DNA of 64,000 nt from Castanea sativa (taxonomy: Eukaryota; Streptophyta; Magnoliopsida; Fagales; Fagaceae): contig NC_134015.1 of the NCBI RefSeq assembly GCF_040712315.1, forward strand, positions 21,887,614-21,951,613, read 5' to 3'. Made by a program: the position numbers and the translations under genes. Of this stretch, positions 21,593-35,032 are shown piece after piece. Each line of letters starts with the position of its first letter. Positions within the stretch are counted from its first letter, which is position 1. A model generated the notes under the pieces. The model saw nothing but the letters and a program-made list of their open reading frames with translations. It made no database searches and was not told where the DNA came from.

Positions 21593-22926
21593 TCAATCTA
21601 CTGTATAGTCCTCAGGTTTGGCAAATGGGTACTTCAAGTAGTCATTTTTGATTTTCGAAGGATCCTGCGGTGTAGACCAAGGATATTTCATGGATGGATC
21701 CCGTGGGAATTTTCTGAAGTTCAAAAAGGGTGCCCAAAGAAGTATGCTGCACAACAGGGGTAAAAAAGTACTGAATTAATGAAACATATGAAAATACATA
21801 TTAATCTAGTTATTGATTCAGGTGAGATGCAAGACTGATAGATCAAATTTGGTACTACAATTTCACTGTGCGAAACAGTTAGGAATTCTTAATTTTCAGG
21901 GTTATTACATGACATTAAGGCACTTCTACATTGGTTTGTTGGGGGAACAGGTCCCTCTCCAATTCATATGAAATAGAAAGTGTCTACTTCACATTTTATG
22001 TATCTAACAAGGTATAGACTGCCAATTGGAATTGAATGCTTTAATAATCTATGCTTCCAGTGGAATGAAAGTTAGGTGCAACAGCCAACAGGTGCAGAAT
22101 ATGGCCTAGCACTAAAATTTAGGATAATCATCATGGGTTAATATTGTACCAGTAACCTTGTGAAAAAGAACATCTTACCCTGGGAAGAATATGAAGACAA
22201 ACATAAACTGAAAATACATCTCCAAGAGATTTCTTTTGTACCATCTTATCCTAAGCCAATTCATGATGATCGGCTGCAATTCACCAAAATATAATGACAA
22301 TATTATAAATCTCCATGGTCAAATACAAAATGATTAGGGTAAGGATGATATAAAATGTTAACATATACTTACAGGTATGATAAGGAAGTAAAAAAAGGCC
22401 ACAATTCCTAATTGTATCAAAACTGTAATAGGATCTTCCACGTAGTTCACTCCAGTTACAGCCAAAGCTGGCTGATCAACCTGTCATGATGATTATTAAT
22501 TTACCATTAATATTTTAGCTCAAGAAAAAAAATGTAAAACATGTAAGGATTAATTGGTGTCTTACAGTGGCCAAAATTGCTCCAACTTGAATTGCTAAAG
22601 TTGATTTCTTTAGAAAGAACTCGTGAAGTGGCTTCTGGGTGACACATGCAAGAGTCTGATATTGAACATAAGGGGCTGTGAAATCCATACATATATATAT
22701 ATATATATATACAGAATCACTGAATAAAAATTCAACATGAAGGGGAAAAAAGTGATTACAAATAGTAACAAAGAAAATGCACCTTCTTGGGCTTGGCATC
22801 ATGGGATGGTTTGAGTTTAGAAGTAATGAAGAGAGAGGGAATTTTGCAGCCAGAGTGGGAGAGAGGAGGCAGAGGCAGAGGCAGAGGCAGAGCTTTGGGA
22901 ATTTGGAAGCTCATTGAGAAGCTCAT
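21593..22926 (-). CDS. ndhL: NDH subunit L (NdhL/CRR23), chloroplast
   Basis: The five-exon minus-strand model encodes 196 residues: 22926-22783, 22655-22566, 22480-22373, 22273-22179, 21746-21593. The first exon is a Ser/Pro/Leu-rich chloroplast transit peptide (MSFSMSFQIPKALPL...). The mature part has VDQPALAVTGVNYVED and membrane spans around residues 60-84, 96-118 and 132-155. It also has the conserved PPIIMNWLRIRWY and MFVFIFFPGILLWAPFLNF blocks and ends with a basic, Pro-rich tail (KFPRDPSMKYPW). NdhL is a membrane subunit of subcomplex A of the thylakoid NDH complex and supports cyclic electron flow around photosystem I; loss in Arabidopsis (crr23) removes NDH activity. Exon 2 uses an acceptor at 22655 that keeps the frame; a second acceptor 20 bases upstream would not. 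Convergent with the TMEM214-type gene, as at At1g70760/At1g70770 (from memory). Confidence 0.93.
22691..22712. repeat. TA microsatellite in ndhL intron 1
   Basis: About 11 TA units lie just upstream (on the minus strand) of the exon 2 acceptor region, so length changes could affect acceptor use. Confidence 0.8.
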
Positions 22927-23013
22927 TTTAGAGCTTTACGCTGTGTGTGAGAGTGATTGTGTTTCCTTATCTTTTTGTGTAAAATTTCATGGCATAGGAT
23001 GCATGGACTTTCT

Positions 23014-23049
<36 letters not shown>

Positions 23050-24503
23050 AAGCAGATGTGGCAACTTCCTCAAAATATTTATAAAATGCCACGTGGCAAC
23101 TAATTCATCTAAGACCTTTCGTAGACATCATTATGACCACAGCAGGGGCAAGAGTTGTTACCTTTTTTGGCCTATCTTGCCATAATTCATCCAACTTTTT
23201 TTTTTTTTTGGAGAATCATGTGTTCTCCTGTTTAAGTATTCGTTTTGTCTCACATTGTTAAAGGTAACAAGAGGAAGTTGGATTTTTATTTTTTTGTTGA
23301 GGAAATTCTTTTTTTGTCCCTATATTGTGGCTATGTTTTCAATTTGATATTTTAGTTTTGGTCCTTATATTTATAAATTTGTTGTCATTTTAGTTCTTGC
23401 AATGCCATACCCTCACTTGAGGGCCAAAATAATAGCAAATTTAAAAATATTAAGATAAAAATGAAGTTTTAAAAACTTGAAAACCAAATTTAAAATACTC
23501 ACAAAACATAAGAACTAAAAAGGTAATTACGCCTATTTGTTGTTTTTTATAAGTGCTTAAGCTACTAGGCGACCAAATAAAAAAATAAAATAAAAAAAAA
23601 AGAATTGTAAAACCAAAACTACATTCACCGTAACAAAAATGAAATGAAACAAATTTTACAAATAGTCTCCACAAGGGTAAAAATGTTGTGATCAGACTAA
23701 ATTATGATATGACCAAATCATAAGGGATAAAATGTAATTTGCCCAAAAAGGTTAATAAATCATTCATAGATCCACATGCCCATTGCGGTTACTATCATTA
23801 TATCACATCTCTTATAGTTGATTTAATCACAAGCGCCAAAGGTTATTCATTCTCTTGCGGTTGTAAATGCTATTGTTAGAAACTCTTCATCACCTTCTTC
23901 TATTACTTTAGTAGTTTACTGTATATTGTTTTTATCACATTAGCAAAACATGCCTAAGGTGTTGAGTAGTATGCTACTTGAATTGAATAGAGTTCTTGTT
24001 TTTTTATTTTATTTTATAACACGTTCTTTCAAATTATATAATTTCTTCTAGTTTGAATCAATACAATTTTTGTCTTCTTATCCAAAAAAAAAAAAAAAAA
24101 TACAAGGCCAAAAAAGAGAGTTAAATTACAAATTACATTTCCTAACTCCCACATATTTTCATCTTAATAGTTCCAGTTTTTTTTTTTTTTTTTTTTTCAT
24201 TTCATTTCAATGTAGTCCTTCCATGTCCAAAAGGATTACATTGAAAATAAATGTGTGCAAAAAAAAAAAAAAAGTATTAGGGAAAAGAAAGAAAGAAAAG
24301 AAAAGGTGCAAAATATACTTTATGTAGTGATTACTATGATGGGTGATGACATTGATACCCACCCAAAAAAAAAACTACTTTCTGTAGCCATTAGTAAAAA
24401 ACCCAAACCAAAAACCGAAAAAAGAAAAAAAAATTGTTCTAAAATCTAAAACCCCAAGAGGCCAATCCCTTGTTTGTTCCATCGGTTGAAGTTGAAGGCC
24501 AAA
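22927..24503. promoter_or_regulatory. Divergent upstream region of ndhL and the ARM gene
   Basis: The two chloroplast-type genes are head to head, 1.58 kb apart. A GA microsatellite (23019-23048; CT on the ndhL strand) lies about 100 bases upstream of the ndhL start and probably falls in its leader or promoter. Poly-A/poly-T tracts occur at 24085-24099, 24178-24197 and 24261-24273. I cannot assign a TATA box to either gene with confidence. No other gene is seen. Confidence 0.45.
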
Positions 24504-27500
24504 ATGTTGGCCTCGGCAGCAACTCCCACACCCTTCTCCTCCTTGAAGCCCCCCAATGCCCAACACTCACTAGTTCCCAACTTCAACACCCATCTGGAAG
24601 TTATTCCAGTTAGAACCAGAACAAAAACCGAACGAAGCAACCCAACACCAACACCAACACCAACACCAACACCAGTCTTTTCCCATGCAACCAAACGTCA
24701 TAAATACCACTGCCTCAACCTCATTTCTTGCTCTAACCGTTCAGTCATCACAAGGGTCAGCAGTGATGGTGGTGGTGGTGCTGTTGATGCTACTCCACAA
24801 CACTCTAAATCTCCTGTATGTTCATCTAAGCTCAAGCTTCTTTCTTTTTTTCTTATCTTTTCTTTTTTTTTAATCTGGGTCTTCATGCTATTTCATATTT
24901 GCATGTTGTTTTTGTATGTGGGTGAGTTCCAATTTGCCATTGACAATTTTTGTTGGTCAAGTGTTTCTTTTCCAGTTTTGGTGTTGCTTAGCTGTTGTTT
25001 AAGTTACTGATGTTAAGGAGTTTGGATTTATTTGTGGAATGCTTTTCTTTTAAAATCATGTTATGGGTTACCATGGATTTTGTACATGGAGTAGACAAAT
25101 GAGATTTGGCAATTCTTTATTTGTTTTTGGGTGGTGGGGTTTGGTTCTTCTAAATTGAAACAAAAAGGCACTGAAAATGGTGTTAATTTTTGGAAAATTG
25201 GTTGGAGAATTGGGTTTCATGTTGCTTCCTATGGCAGATGAAAGTTTGTATGAAGTTCCTATGGATCTTAGATTACCAAATTTGTTTTTTGAAAAACAAA
25301 AATACTTTTGGTAGATTGTAGAATTTTGACAAAAATGTGCCGTCATCCCAAATTGACCATTTGAAGATTGAACACAAAAGAAATTTTTTTTGAAAATTTA
25401 ATCCTCATGCTTGAAATTAGTTTTTTGGAAAAGAAATAAGAAAAAAATACAATCAATAAAATGCAGCCATATGCACAATGTACCCATATTGAACACATTG
25501 TGAATCATGATGGACTCTTTCAAATTTTCTTGGACTTGGTGAATTTATGCTAATCACAATCAAGCTAGATTTATTTAATGCTAGCTTTGTCTTTTTGCAA
25601 AGACCGAGGTCTCATACTATTGATATGGGCTCTTTTATCAGTGCCTACCCCATATCCACATTCTTTAGACATTTGGTTTAACAAACTAAAAGTTTGAAAG
25701 TACATGATTATGTTTTTCTCCTATAAATCAAATTATGTTCTTGCCAATAAACATCTGAAATGGTACTTTCCCCCGCATAAAAATGGGGTAGAGGGGGGAG
25801 GTTGTCAGTTCAAGACCCATTGGGTGTACACGTAACTTTTTTTTATAAATGTTTGTGGAACATTTTTCTCTTAATATTGTTTGCTTGATTAGACACCAAG
25901 ATTTTTTTATTTTATTTTTTTATTTTAATAACGTAGGGAGCCTTGCTAAAGACCCTTTGGACTCACCTATAGCTAGTAAAACCAAGATATCTTGTCACTT
26001 ACCAAAAAAATGAAGAAAGAAAACTAGATATCCTGTTACTTATATATAGCTATGTTCAGGGATGTAACTAAAATCTTAAAGAGTAACCTTGCTTGAAGGC
26101 CGTTAGCTTCTTATTACTCAGTATGCCCTTAATTTTCAGCTTGTTTGGATTACATTTATTTTTTCTAAAGGATTTTAGCTACGTAAAACCCCAAGAACAT
26201 ATAAAATATATATATTAAAAATTATACTATTTTTAGAGGAAGGCTATGCATCATGGAAAAACTGGTCATTTCTTTTCTTTTTGTGGCCTCTTTGGATCAA
26301 TTGAATTTTTGGGGACCAAATGTACTTATAGGAGTCAAACTTTGAATATTTATATAAAACTATATGTTACACACTTACACATATAAATAAATTTTGGGGA
26401 TGTTAGGGCGGGGGGGGGGGGGGGGCATGGTCTTAGAACCGTCTCTGACTGTGTTCTCTACTGCTTTTAAATTTTTCCTTGAGAGTGACAAATGTTCACT
26501 TGCTTAAGCTACATGACCAGGCATCTTCTAACTTTACTTCCAGGATATTGAAGAAATTGAGAAACCTTCTCCTAGTTTTAATGATGGTTATGTAGCCTTG
26601 TTTGTTCGAATGCTTGGGCTAGACCATGATGACCTTGACAGAGAACAAGCAATAGTAGCTCTCTGGAAATACTCACTTGGAGGAAAGAAGTGTATTGATG
26701 CTGTCATGCAGTTTCCTGGCTGCATAAACCTCACTGTAAACCTTCTTAGGTCAAAGTCTAGTTCCCCTTGTGAAGCAGCTGCAGGCCTTTTACGATCAAT
26801 TTCTTCAGTCAATTTATACAGGGAATTAGTAGCAGAAAGTGGAGCAATTGAAGAGATAACTGGCTTGCTGAGCCAACCTTCCTTGACTCCTGAGGTATAG
26901 AGGATCACCATTGGAATCTGTGTGTGTGTATATATACATATATATATCTTGGGATATACAAGATATTCAGAGGAAGAGGAGGCAACACAGGAGGTTTATA
27001 TGTGTTAGCCTCAAGCCTTAACTCAAAAATACTCTGGAATATCTGTCATCCTGTCAACACATTTCTTGGTAAAAAAGAATGGAGATATCCTGAAATCATT
27101 TTTGCAGGTAAAGGAGCAAAGTATGTGTACTTTGTGGAACTTGTCAGTGGATGAGAAGCTTGGAGTGAAAATTGCAAACAGTGACATATTGCCATTACTT
27201 ATTAAGTCCCTCGATGATGATGACATAAAATTGAAGGAAGCAGCAGGAGGGATTTTGGCAAATTTGGCATTGAACCAAATTAACCACAGCATCATGGTTG
27301 AAGCAGGTGTTATACAAAAACTGGTGAGGCTTCCTTAACATTTCCTCTATTGATAGAAAGAATTCATGTCCATTATTAGATCAAATAGCTGAAAAGTTTG
27401 CTCTTTTTACATTGTCAAGCTGTATGGAATGCAGTAATATTCAAATGAATTTATTAAAAAAAAAATCTTAAGCATAAGAGGATGTTTATAACAACATGTT

Positions 27501-28325
27501 CTGAGTTGCCACTATTTACATGTCTTTTAAAAAAAAAAATTCTTTGGCATTCTATAAAGTTGGATTATAAATGCAGGCAAAGGCCCTAACGGCTGATTTG
27601 GAAGGAGCTAAAGTCCTTAGAAAGGAAGCAAGAAATGCATTGTTGGAGCTTGCTAAGGATGAATATTACAGAATTCTTGTCATAGAGGAAGGCCTGATTC
27701 CTGTCCCTATGATTGGTGCATCTGCATACAAGTCCTTCACACCAGGTTTGTATTCCTGGCCTAGTTTACCAGATGGTACAGAGATTAAACAAACTTCTAA
27801 AGGTCCTTCTAAATACGGTGCCTCCGAAGTACTCGTTGGATTAAATATTGATGACAAGAATGTAAGCATAGAGGAGACCAAGATGAAAGCAATAGTTGCA
27901 CGTTCACAACAACAATTTCTTGCTCGTATTGGGGCTATAGAAATAGAGAATGGAGAGAAATCTCAATCTGGATGCTTGAGTGAGCAGCGACTTACACTCT
28001 TACCGTGGGTGGATGGTGTGGCTCGATTGGTTTTGATTCTTGAGCTTGAAGATGAATCTGCCATATCAAGAGCTGCAGAGTCAATTGCTGATGCGTCTAT
28101 CAATGAACATATTCGAGTTGCATTCAAGGAAGCTGGAGCAATCAAGCATTTAGTTCGGCTTTTAGGCCATAACAATGATTCTGTCAGATTGTCTGCTACT
28201 CAAGCTTTGGAAAGGTTGTCTATCAGGTAATTTATCATTCTTTGGGTTTTAAGTATCTTGATGTATGTACAGCAATAGTGATCCTAGCTAACCTCTCTGG
28301 CTTTAAATGAAAAATCCTATATACA

Positions 28326-28361
<36 letters not shown>

Positions 28362-28364
28362 TAC

Positions 28365-28397
<33 letters not shown>

Positions 28398-29785
28398 CAC
28401 ATACATACATACATATATATATATAAAAGAGCAGAGGGGATGGAAAAAATATTTTACAATTTCTCAGTTAATGGCTTTGTCACTTTGCCTTTGCCTTCCA
28501 CTCTAAGCTGACAATACTCTTTTATCCGGAACAGTGGTGCTTGAGTGTTTCACAGTCAAATGTTTGGTCTCCCAAGCTTATTTGACAAGGTTCTTTCCTT
28601 GGACTAGTGAATAAATAAGTTCTCATTAGTGCAGGGAATTTTTTTTGGGGTCTATGTGAGTGACATGGAGATTTATAAGTAAATGATTTTGTCTTTCGCA
28701 TGGGCAGACAGGGGAGATCTCTGCTACATGACAGGGGAGAGTGAGAGAGGAGTTGAAGGCCTAGAAGAAGCTAGCCTATGTTGGAAATTGCTTCCCCAAT
28801 TTGTTAATTTACCCTATATAACAACAACAAAGCTTTACTCCCAACAATTTGGGGTTAGTTATGGATCTTTAACATTAATCGGGGTTGGTCCCATGTATTC
28901 TTCTCTGCCATTCCATTATATCCAAAATCATACCTTTGCTGCTTCTTTGATTAACTTGTCATTTTTTACTACTTGCTTATTTACCCTATAATTGATACAA
29001 TTTCTTCTCGTTCCATAATTGCCAATATAGCTGAAAAATATTTTACCATACCAAACTGATATAATATCCTCTTGGAAAGGTATCGGTATGCACTTCAACT
29101 CATTTTGGCTATTTGAGTTGGTAATTCTATTTTAGGCCAGTACAATAAAAAGTTGTTTTTATAAATTTGTTAAAACTAGACACCAATGTATGCAGATGCT
29201 AAGCTTGCCAAAATAGCATTTCTAGAAGGACAAGATCATTCACTTCTCCCACTTTTTCTTCTTCCACATCGTCCACAGCCCCATGTTGCCCACTTCTTCT
29301 TGGTTTCTCTTTTTGGATAGGTCACTTCTTCTTGGTTTCTTTGCTAACCACTTTCTTTGTGTTTCTGTTTTGACCGCACAAACATTTTTTATGTTTCTTG
29401 GTTTGTCTGCCTAGCAGAACAAGTTAACCTACCCCATATGAATCTTTGGTAACACACGCACACACACACACTGACACACATATACATGGACTTGCATTTT
29501 GGGCCAAGGTTGATTAGGTTGTTGATTGCTTGTATGAGGAAAAAAATGTAAACCTTGGCAACATATTAGGATGGGCATGAGCTTATATTTTTATTGGCTC
29601 TTACCAAATTAGCAGGCTCTAACCAAATATATAAGCTCATGAATTTATAAATAAATATACATATTTGAAGTCCATAAATATACAAATATATTTTTTATGG
29701 TGGTAATTCCAAAATGGTACGTAGGTACCAAAATATTTTGTTCCTCTAGCCCCTCTTATTGATGCTTTTTATTTGTTTTATATAA

Positions 29786-29827
<42 letters not shown>

Positions 29828-32800
29828 TATTCATAGTTGGCCCCAAACCCAGAAAAAGGAGGGTTACAGCATATTGTTGGCTAGCATAAAATGTAGTCAC
29901 TCTATTATTGTTTTATATAAATTTATGTAGATATGTATGTATGTATGTATGTGTCTACACGAAACCTTTACTAGCCATATTTGCCTTGTTTCATATACTG
30001 TCTGCTTTTTTGCTATCTTTTCTTCATATTGAATTTTAAAGCTCATGCCATTTTGGGGATTGACACATATTTCACTCTATATTTGTTCTGGGTTTGCACG
30101 TTGAAAAGCTTGTCATTTATTAGGGAGTGGTACTCATGTTAGTGTTCATGTCACATAGTTCTAACTTCACTGATGCATCTTTCTTCTTATTCTTTAGACA
30201 TTAGGTCTGTTGGATGGCTCTTATGCATTAAGCATCCCTTACATTGTATAATTCATGTTACTCATATTTTTCTTGATGCAGTAATCATGTTTGCCAGATT
30301 ATTGAAGCTGAAGGCATCATTGATCCTTTGGTCAATACTCTAAAGCACTCGCAGACCTTTGAAAGCCTGATTGAAAAGGTGTTTTATTATTATTATATTT
30401 ATTTTTATCCCCCATTTCCCATTATAGGAAACAATCCTGAGGATAATGAACCCTTGCTGCAATGCAGAGCTTGAACCTACTTGCTCGGATATTAGATCCT
30501 GGTAAAGAGATGAAATCTAAGGTTAGTCATTAGTTTCTTGCACCATGTGTGAAAAACTCATAATGTTTTTTTTTCTTACTGAGTATGTTGATGCATTCCA
30601 GTTTTATGATGGACCAGTTAATGGATCAAAAAAGTTATCAGATGCAACAAAAAACCCTGAAGATTCTGCAGTCTTAACTGGAAATATGGTTGACAAACCC
30701 ATATCAAATGTGAATGCCAGGTCTTTTCCTCACTTCCCCCCCCCCCCCCCCCCCCCACCCCCCTCCAAAAAAGAAACTCCCCTTCTAATTTTATTTTGTT
30801 TATTAATTTTAAAACTGCTTTTTCATTATTATCATTTATTTCTCCTTTTCATGAAACTTTATTTTTTCTGTTACTATATACCTATTCCATATCTTTGTTT
30901 TTTGTGTTCGTGAGAGGAATTCAAAGTTGGGTGATTCTTATTTATTGTTACAATATTTTGCTTATTGTTCATGACAAACAAATAGAGTAGGGTGAGCAGA
31001 ATGCATATGTTGACCTCTCATTTTCATATCTTATATCATAAAAAAATCTGGTTCACCTATCAAGAAAAAAAAATCTGGTTCAATATTGACTACTTTTATA
31101 GTTCTATTGGGAGGAGCAAGCAAAATGAAAGCTTGCATGTATAATTGAAAAGGATTTCTCAAAGATTTCATCTTCATTACATCCTCTTTATGAAAAAAAA
31201 ATATATGTGAAAAGAAATTTCATTATTTGTGTGACAGTCTAAAAAGTAAACGCTTCATCTAGATGCTTAAGTTTAGGTTGCAACAATATTTCAGGAACAA
31301 AAAAAGGAAACTTGGATTTAATATTTGGAAGCAAGGTTATTTTTGTAATAAGGCAATTAGGGTTTTCTACCCCAATTAGAACTAGGGTTTAGTTTCCTAT
31401 ATAAGAAAACTATTGTACTCCTTTTGGATAAGATTTAGAGATGAATGAAAAGTTACCTTTTGGTTTCTTTTCTCTAGTGTCGACTCTAGCCAACCCTAGG
31501 AATTGAGTCCCAGTGGTTTTCCTCGTTTGGTAATAACTCCAAGCAAGCTTAAGTGCTGACTTCTAAGTTCCTATCCCTTTATTTTCCTATTGTTTAATTT
31601 TGTTCTAGTTGTCCTGCATTATCTTTCCAACCCCAAACCATTGTAAAATTCAAGTTTGATTTTCTTGTCCTTTGTCACCTAGGCAAACAAACAGAGCATG
31701 CTTGTTTTAACTTTTATGTAAAAGTTTATGCTCTTCTAGACATACAACCTTGTGAGGTGCTTGATGCAAGGCTAAATCTTTTAATAGATTTAGCTCTCTT
31801 CCATGTAGAGGCTGAGACTACAAGCTGTTGGAAGGGAATGATAAACCTTGCCATATCTTCATAATCTCTCATTTTTTGGGTGTATGTTATCAATTTGCTG
31901 TTTTATCGGAGCCACCATATCTGGGTCATTTTCTTCCCTACACAAATGTAACATCCTTCGTCATTTAGTCAACTCATTGACCTATATATTAAAGCAGTTG
32001 CAAATATAGTTTTGATTTCACAATATCAAATAGGTCAATGGTAATATTTAAATTAAACCACGATTCAGTGCTATCGGGCAAACCTGGACGTGTCTGCTTA
32101 TAACAAGGCTGGACCAATAAAGTTAATTCTGCTAGGAACATATCTGTTTTGAGCATGCTGACCGGTTCAAATATGAAACTTGTTGATCTAGGGTAAATCT
32201 AAAGTTTTGTCCCTTTTTTTTAAAGGAGCCTAGGCCAAAGCTGTGGATTGCTAGGCATTATTGGTATGGTTTCAATCCATTGCTTTCATTGAATTTATTG
32301 AATCCAGATATACTGGATGGATGCCTACTTTCATCAATACTCTTCTCTTTTTTTAAGTTTTGTTTTGTGTGTGCCTGCATTAAAGCAATTTTAATGTTGT
32401 TCCCCTATATTATATTGATCTGATTGAGTACTTTCAGATATAATTGTGCAGTCTGCACAAAGAAGTTCTATTGACCTGCTTTTCTTGACTTGGAAACCAA
32501 TTATAGGGAGAATGTGCTAGACACTGCTTTCATTGCTCGCCTTGTTGATATTCTAAAGAACTCATCCCCAAATTTACAAAGAAAAGCAAGTTCCGTTCTT
32601 GAGTTTGTGACAATTAATGACCCAAGCATGGACTCAATCATTTCGGTAGATATTGAATCGGGTTTGGCTGCTGTTTTCCAACAAAAAGTTTTGAATGGTA
32701 TGGAAAACAATTTTCTTGACTTTTAAGACCTAAATTGCTTGAAAAAGTTTGGCTTTATGTTATCTCATCCAACTCTATGACCTAATTTAGATTTTTTTTT

Positions 32801-34977
32801 TTATATTGTTCTTATTGTTGTTATATACAGTTCTAATTATAATCATCATTGTCATCAGCATCTTCATTGTATTTTCAACAACCTGCTGCCTGCATTTGGG
32901 TGCTGAGACAAGTAGAATATGAGGAATGAAATGAGAGATGAAAATCAATTACCTATGTTGGTTTCTTTTTTTGATTGGATTGTCCATTCATCATCTGAAC
33001 AAGATTCGCATACAAAAAAAAAAAAAAAAAAAGGAAAAAAAAATTCTGAACAAGATGGGTCACCATTGTGATTCAGGCCCTAAAATTGCCTTCTCTTTTG
33101 TTTGTCAAGAAGCTGACTTTAGAGAAAGTTCAAACTCTCTTCTCAGTTTCTCTTGGTTCCTGTAAAATCAAGCTTTATGGTTATTGTTAAATTACCAATT
33201 GTACTTCACTCTTATAATAAAGTGGTAGCCCTTAAAATTTACTCCATGGTCGTAGGCCGTTAATATTTAACAGTTATCACTTGTATATGTCCATTAATTG
33301 TGAAGGCATTTCCTTACAATCTTCTGAAGTCTGAATTCTTAGACAAATTTATTGAGACTCACATAATAATACATGCAGTAATCATTAATCAACAAGTTAG
33401 GCATCAAGTGTCTATAGTTTTTCTGTAGGATATTCTTCATTTCGTCCTAATTTTCTTGCCAATTAGGTTCTTTAATTTGTAGTTTTGCTTTCATATGATA
33501 GGAGTTGAACTCATGGAGTCCAGTCCTTGGTGCTTGTAACTTACCACCAAACTAAGAAAATTGCCATCTCTTCGCAATGTGTTTGATAAAATCTTGTGTG
33601 TAGGAAATCTTTCTGAATATTCTGTGACCTGATTCTTTATTGAATTCCTACCAATGTAAGTCTGAGTTCTGCTCAAAGGTATACCTACTCTGGTGGCCAC
33701 TTCACCTGCTCTCAAACCCCTTTAATTTGATGATACATTTGATAAGATTATCCTTACTGAAATCATGGAGTTGTTGGGTAAGAGAGTTAGGATTACTTAA
33801 ATTTTAAATCTCTCATTGTTTCCCACATTGCATTGCCATGCTTTGAGTCATTGACCCAGTACCCGTTAGATGAATCTTGATCATTTTAATTTCCTGTTGT
33901 AAAAATTAACAAATTCCTGCAGTTGTGTTTGCCAATTCAATTATATGAAAGTGTGATACTCTTACTTTTGATAGATTTTAAGACAATCGTCTTGTTTAAG
34001 TTAGAAACTGCAAGTGGCAACAATGTGTAGAAAATGAAGATTAATATTGCTTTCTCTAAGCAAGAAATTTTTTTTTTGTTCTTTTTCCATCCTAAGTGTC
34101 CATGGGATAACTTATTTTCTTTGGTTTATTTTACTTTAAAAATAAGTTGGGTAAAATAAAAGTATACAGGTGTAGCTGTTTAAAAAGCTGTATATAAGCT
34201 GGCAGCGAACATAAGTTGGATTTTAAGCTTATCGTGGCATACACTAAATTGAAAATAAACCTATACTTGAATTCAGATGAGTGAATTTTTTATTATTATT
34301 ATTATTATTTTTTTTATTGTGTTCATCTTTATTTGGCAGATGTGGATTCTGATGTAGAAGGCCAGCAGCCAGAAAAATATGCCCTTGAAGTTGAAGAAGC
34401 TGGTCTTGCAATATCTGCAGCATCCCGGTTGCTAACAAAGCTGCTTGACTCTCCGCAATTTTGTCAAAGTATAAATTCCACGCACTTCACTAAACTGCTC
34501 CGTGAAATCCTAAAATCAAACATCCCCCTTCATTACAAAGATTGGGTTGCTGCTTCCCTAGTTAAACTCAGCTCTCTTTCTGATCGTAAGCTTGATTCTG
34601 GGAATCCAATCAACATGGAGGTAACTCTCTATGAGACCATCCCAAGACTTATAGAGAAGATGAAAACCTCTCTCTCTCCAGAAGCAAAGGAAGCTGCTGT
34701 GATGGAACTCAACAGAATAATCGCTGAAGGGATGGTGGATTCAACTCAAGCTATAGCTTCTGAAGGGGGAATATTTCCATTGGTTAAGCTGATTGAAGAT
34801 GGAAGTGAGGGGGCTGTTGAAGCAAGCTTGGGAATACTGTATAATCTAAGCATGGACAGTGAGAATCATTCGGCAATTCTAGCTGCTGGAGCAGTGCCGG
34901 CATTAAGGAGAATTGTACAATTGCAAAGACCACAGTGGCCACGAGCACTTCATGTGTTAAGGACTTTACCAACTTGA
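24504..34977 (+). CDS. ARM-repeat protein, probably plastid-targeted
   Basis: The nine-exon model encodes 875 residues: 24504-24815, 26544-26894, 27108-27323, 27577-28226, 30282-30378, 30468-30521, 30602-30720, 32507-32697, 34340-34977; all splice phases agree. Residues 1-100 are Ser/Thr/Pro-rich and basic, like a chloroplast transit peptide, with a run of Thr-Pro. From about 115 the protein is armadillo/HEAT-like: repeats such as REQAIVALWKYSLGG, VKEQSMCTLWNLSVD, LKEAAGGILANLAL, LRKEARNALLELA, VRLSATQALERLS and VEASLGILYNLSMD. A less repetitive central insert (about 325-410) contains PGLYSWPSLPDG. ARM proteins bind partners; no enzymatic motif is present. The nearest relative I recall is At1g23180, next to At1g23170. 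The first intron has a 16-G run, intron 7 a 21-C run. Plastid location is inferred. Confidence 0.9.
25755..25835 (+). mobile_element. SINE-like remnant in ARM gene intron 1
   Basis: GAGGTTGTCAGTTCAAGACCC (shortened: B-box-like AGTTCAAGACC) follows a C-rich/G-rich hairpin segment (TTTCCCCCGC...GGGGTAGAGG), a layout seen in tRNA-derived plant SINEs. The A box is degenerate and the tail is a T tract. Confidence 0.4.
26410..26425 (+). repeat. Run of 16 G in intron 1
   Basis: An uninterrupted run of 16 G lies 118 bases upstream of exon 2. Long G runs are rare in AT-rich plant introns and are also error-prone in sequencing. Confidence 0.8.
28323..28424 (+). repeat. CATA/TA compound microsatellite
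   Basis: Three blocks of repeated CATA are separated by TATATATA and CACATA phrases, in intron 4 of the ARM gene. Confidence 0.9.
29788..29830. repeat. TA/CATA microsatellite in intron 4
   Basis: A TA repeat with imperfect ends; a further TATG repeat lies at 29932-29950. Confidence 0.8.
30736..30756 (+). repeat. Run of 21 C in intron 7
   Basis: An uninterrupted C run starts 16 bases after the exon 7 donor, followed by ACCCCCCTCC. It lies in the ARM gene, on the opposite strand sense from the G run in intron 1. Confidence 0.8.
31270..31650 (+). mobile_element. Possible solo LTR or TRIM in intron 7
   Basis: The sequence has the character of a retrotransposon LTR promoter: GTTTCCTATATAAGAAAACT (TATA box) followed by an R/U5-like segment (GATTTAGAGATGAATGAAAA, then CTCTAGTGTCGACTC). 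I could not fix paired ends or a target duplication, so the boundaries are approximate. Confidence 0.3.
33498..33570 (-). mobile_element. SINE-like remnant in intron 8
   Basis: On the minus strand TTAGTTTGGTGGTAAG (A-box-like) precedes GAGTTCAACTCC (B-box-like, one mismatch to GGTTCRANNCC) by about 40 bases. Confidence 0.4.
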
Positions 34978-35017
34978 TGTGACTGTATGCAAATGCCATT
35001 ATTAGAGCGAGAAATGT

Positions 35018-35032
35018 AATAAATAAATAAAG
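35018..35032 (+). terminator. Polyadenylation signals of the ARM gene
   Basis: Three overlapping AATAAA hexamers lie about 45 bases after the stop codon. Confidence 0.55.

Noticed and set aside
24474..24503. Ten extra codons upstream of the ARM gene ATG
   Set aside because: They begin at TTG, not ATG; the first ATG in frame is at 24504 and is followed by a transit-peptide-like sequence.
24630..24680. ACCAACACC repeats as a telomere-like or regulatory repeat
   Set aside because: They are in-frame codons for a Thr-Pro run within exon 1 of the ARM-repeat gene.
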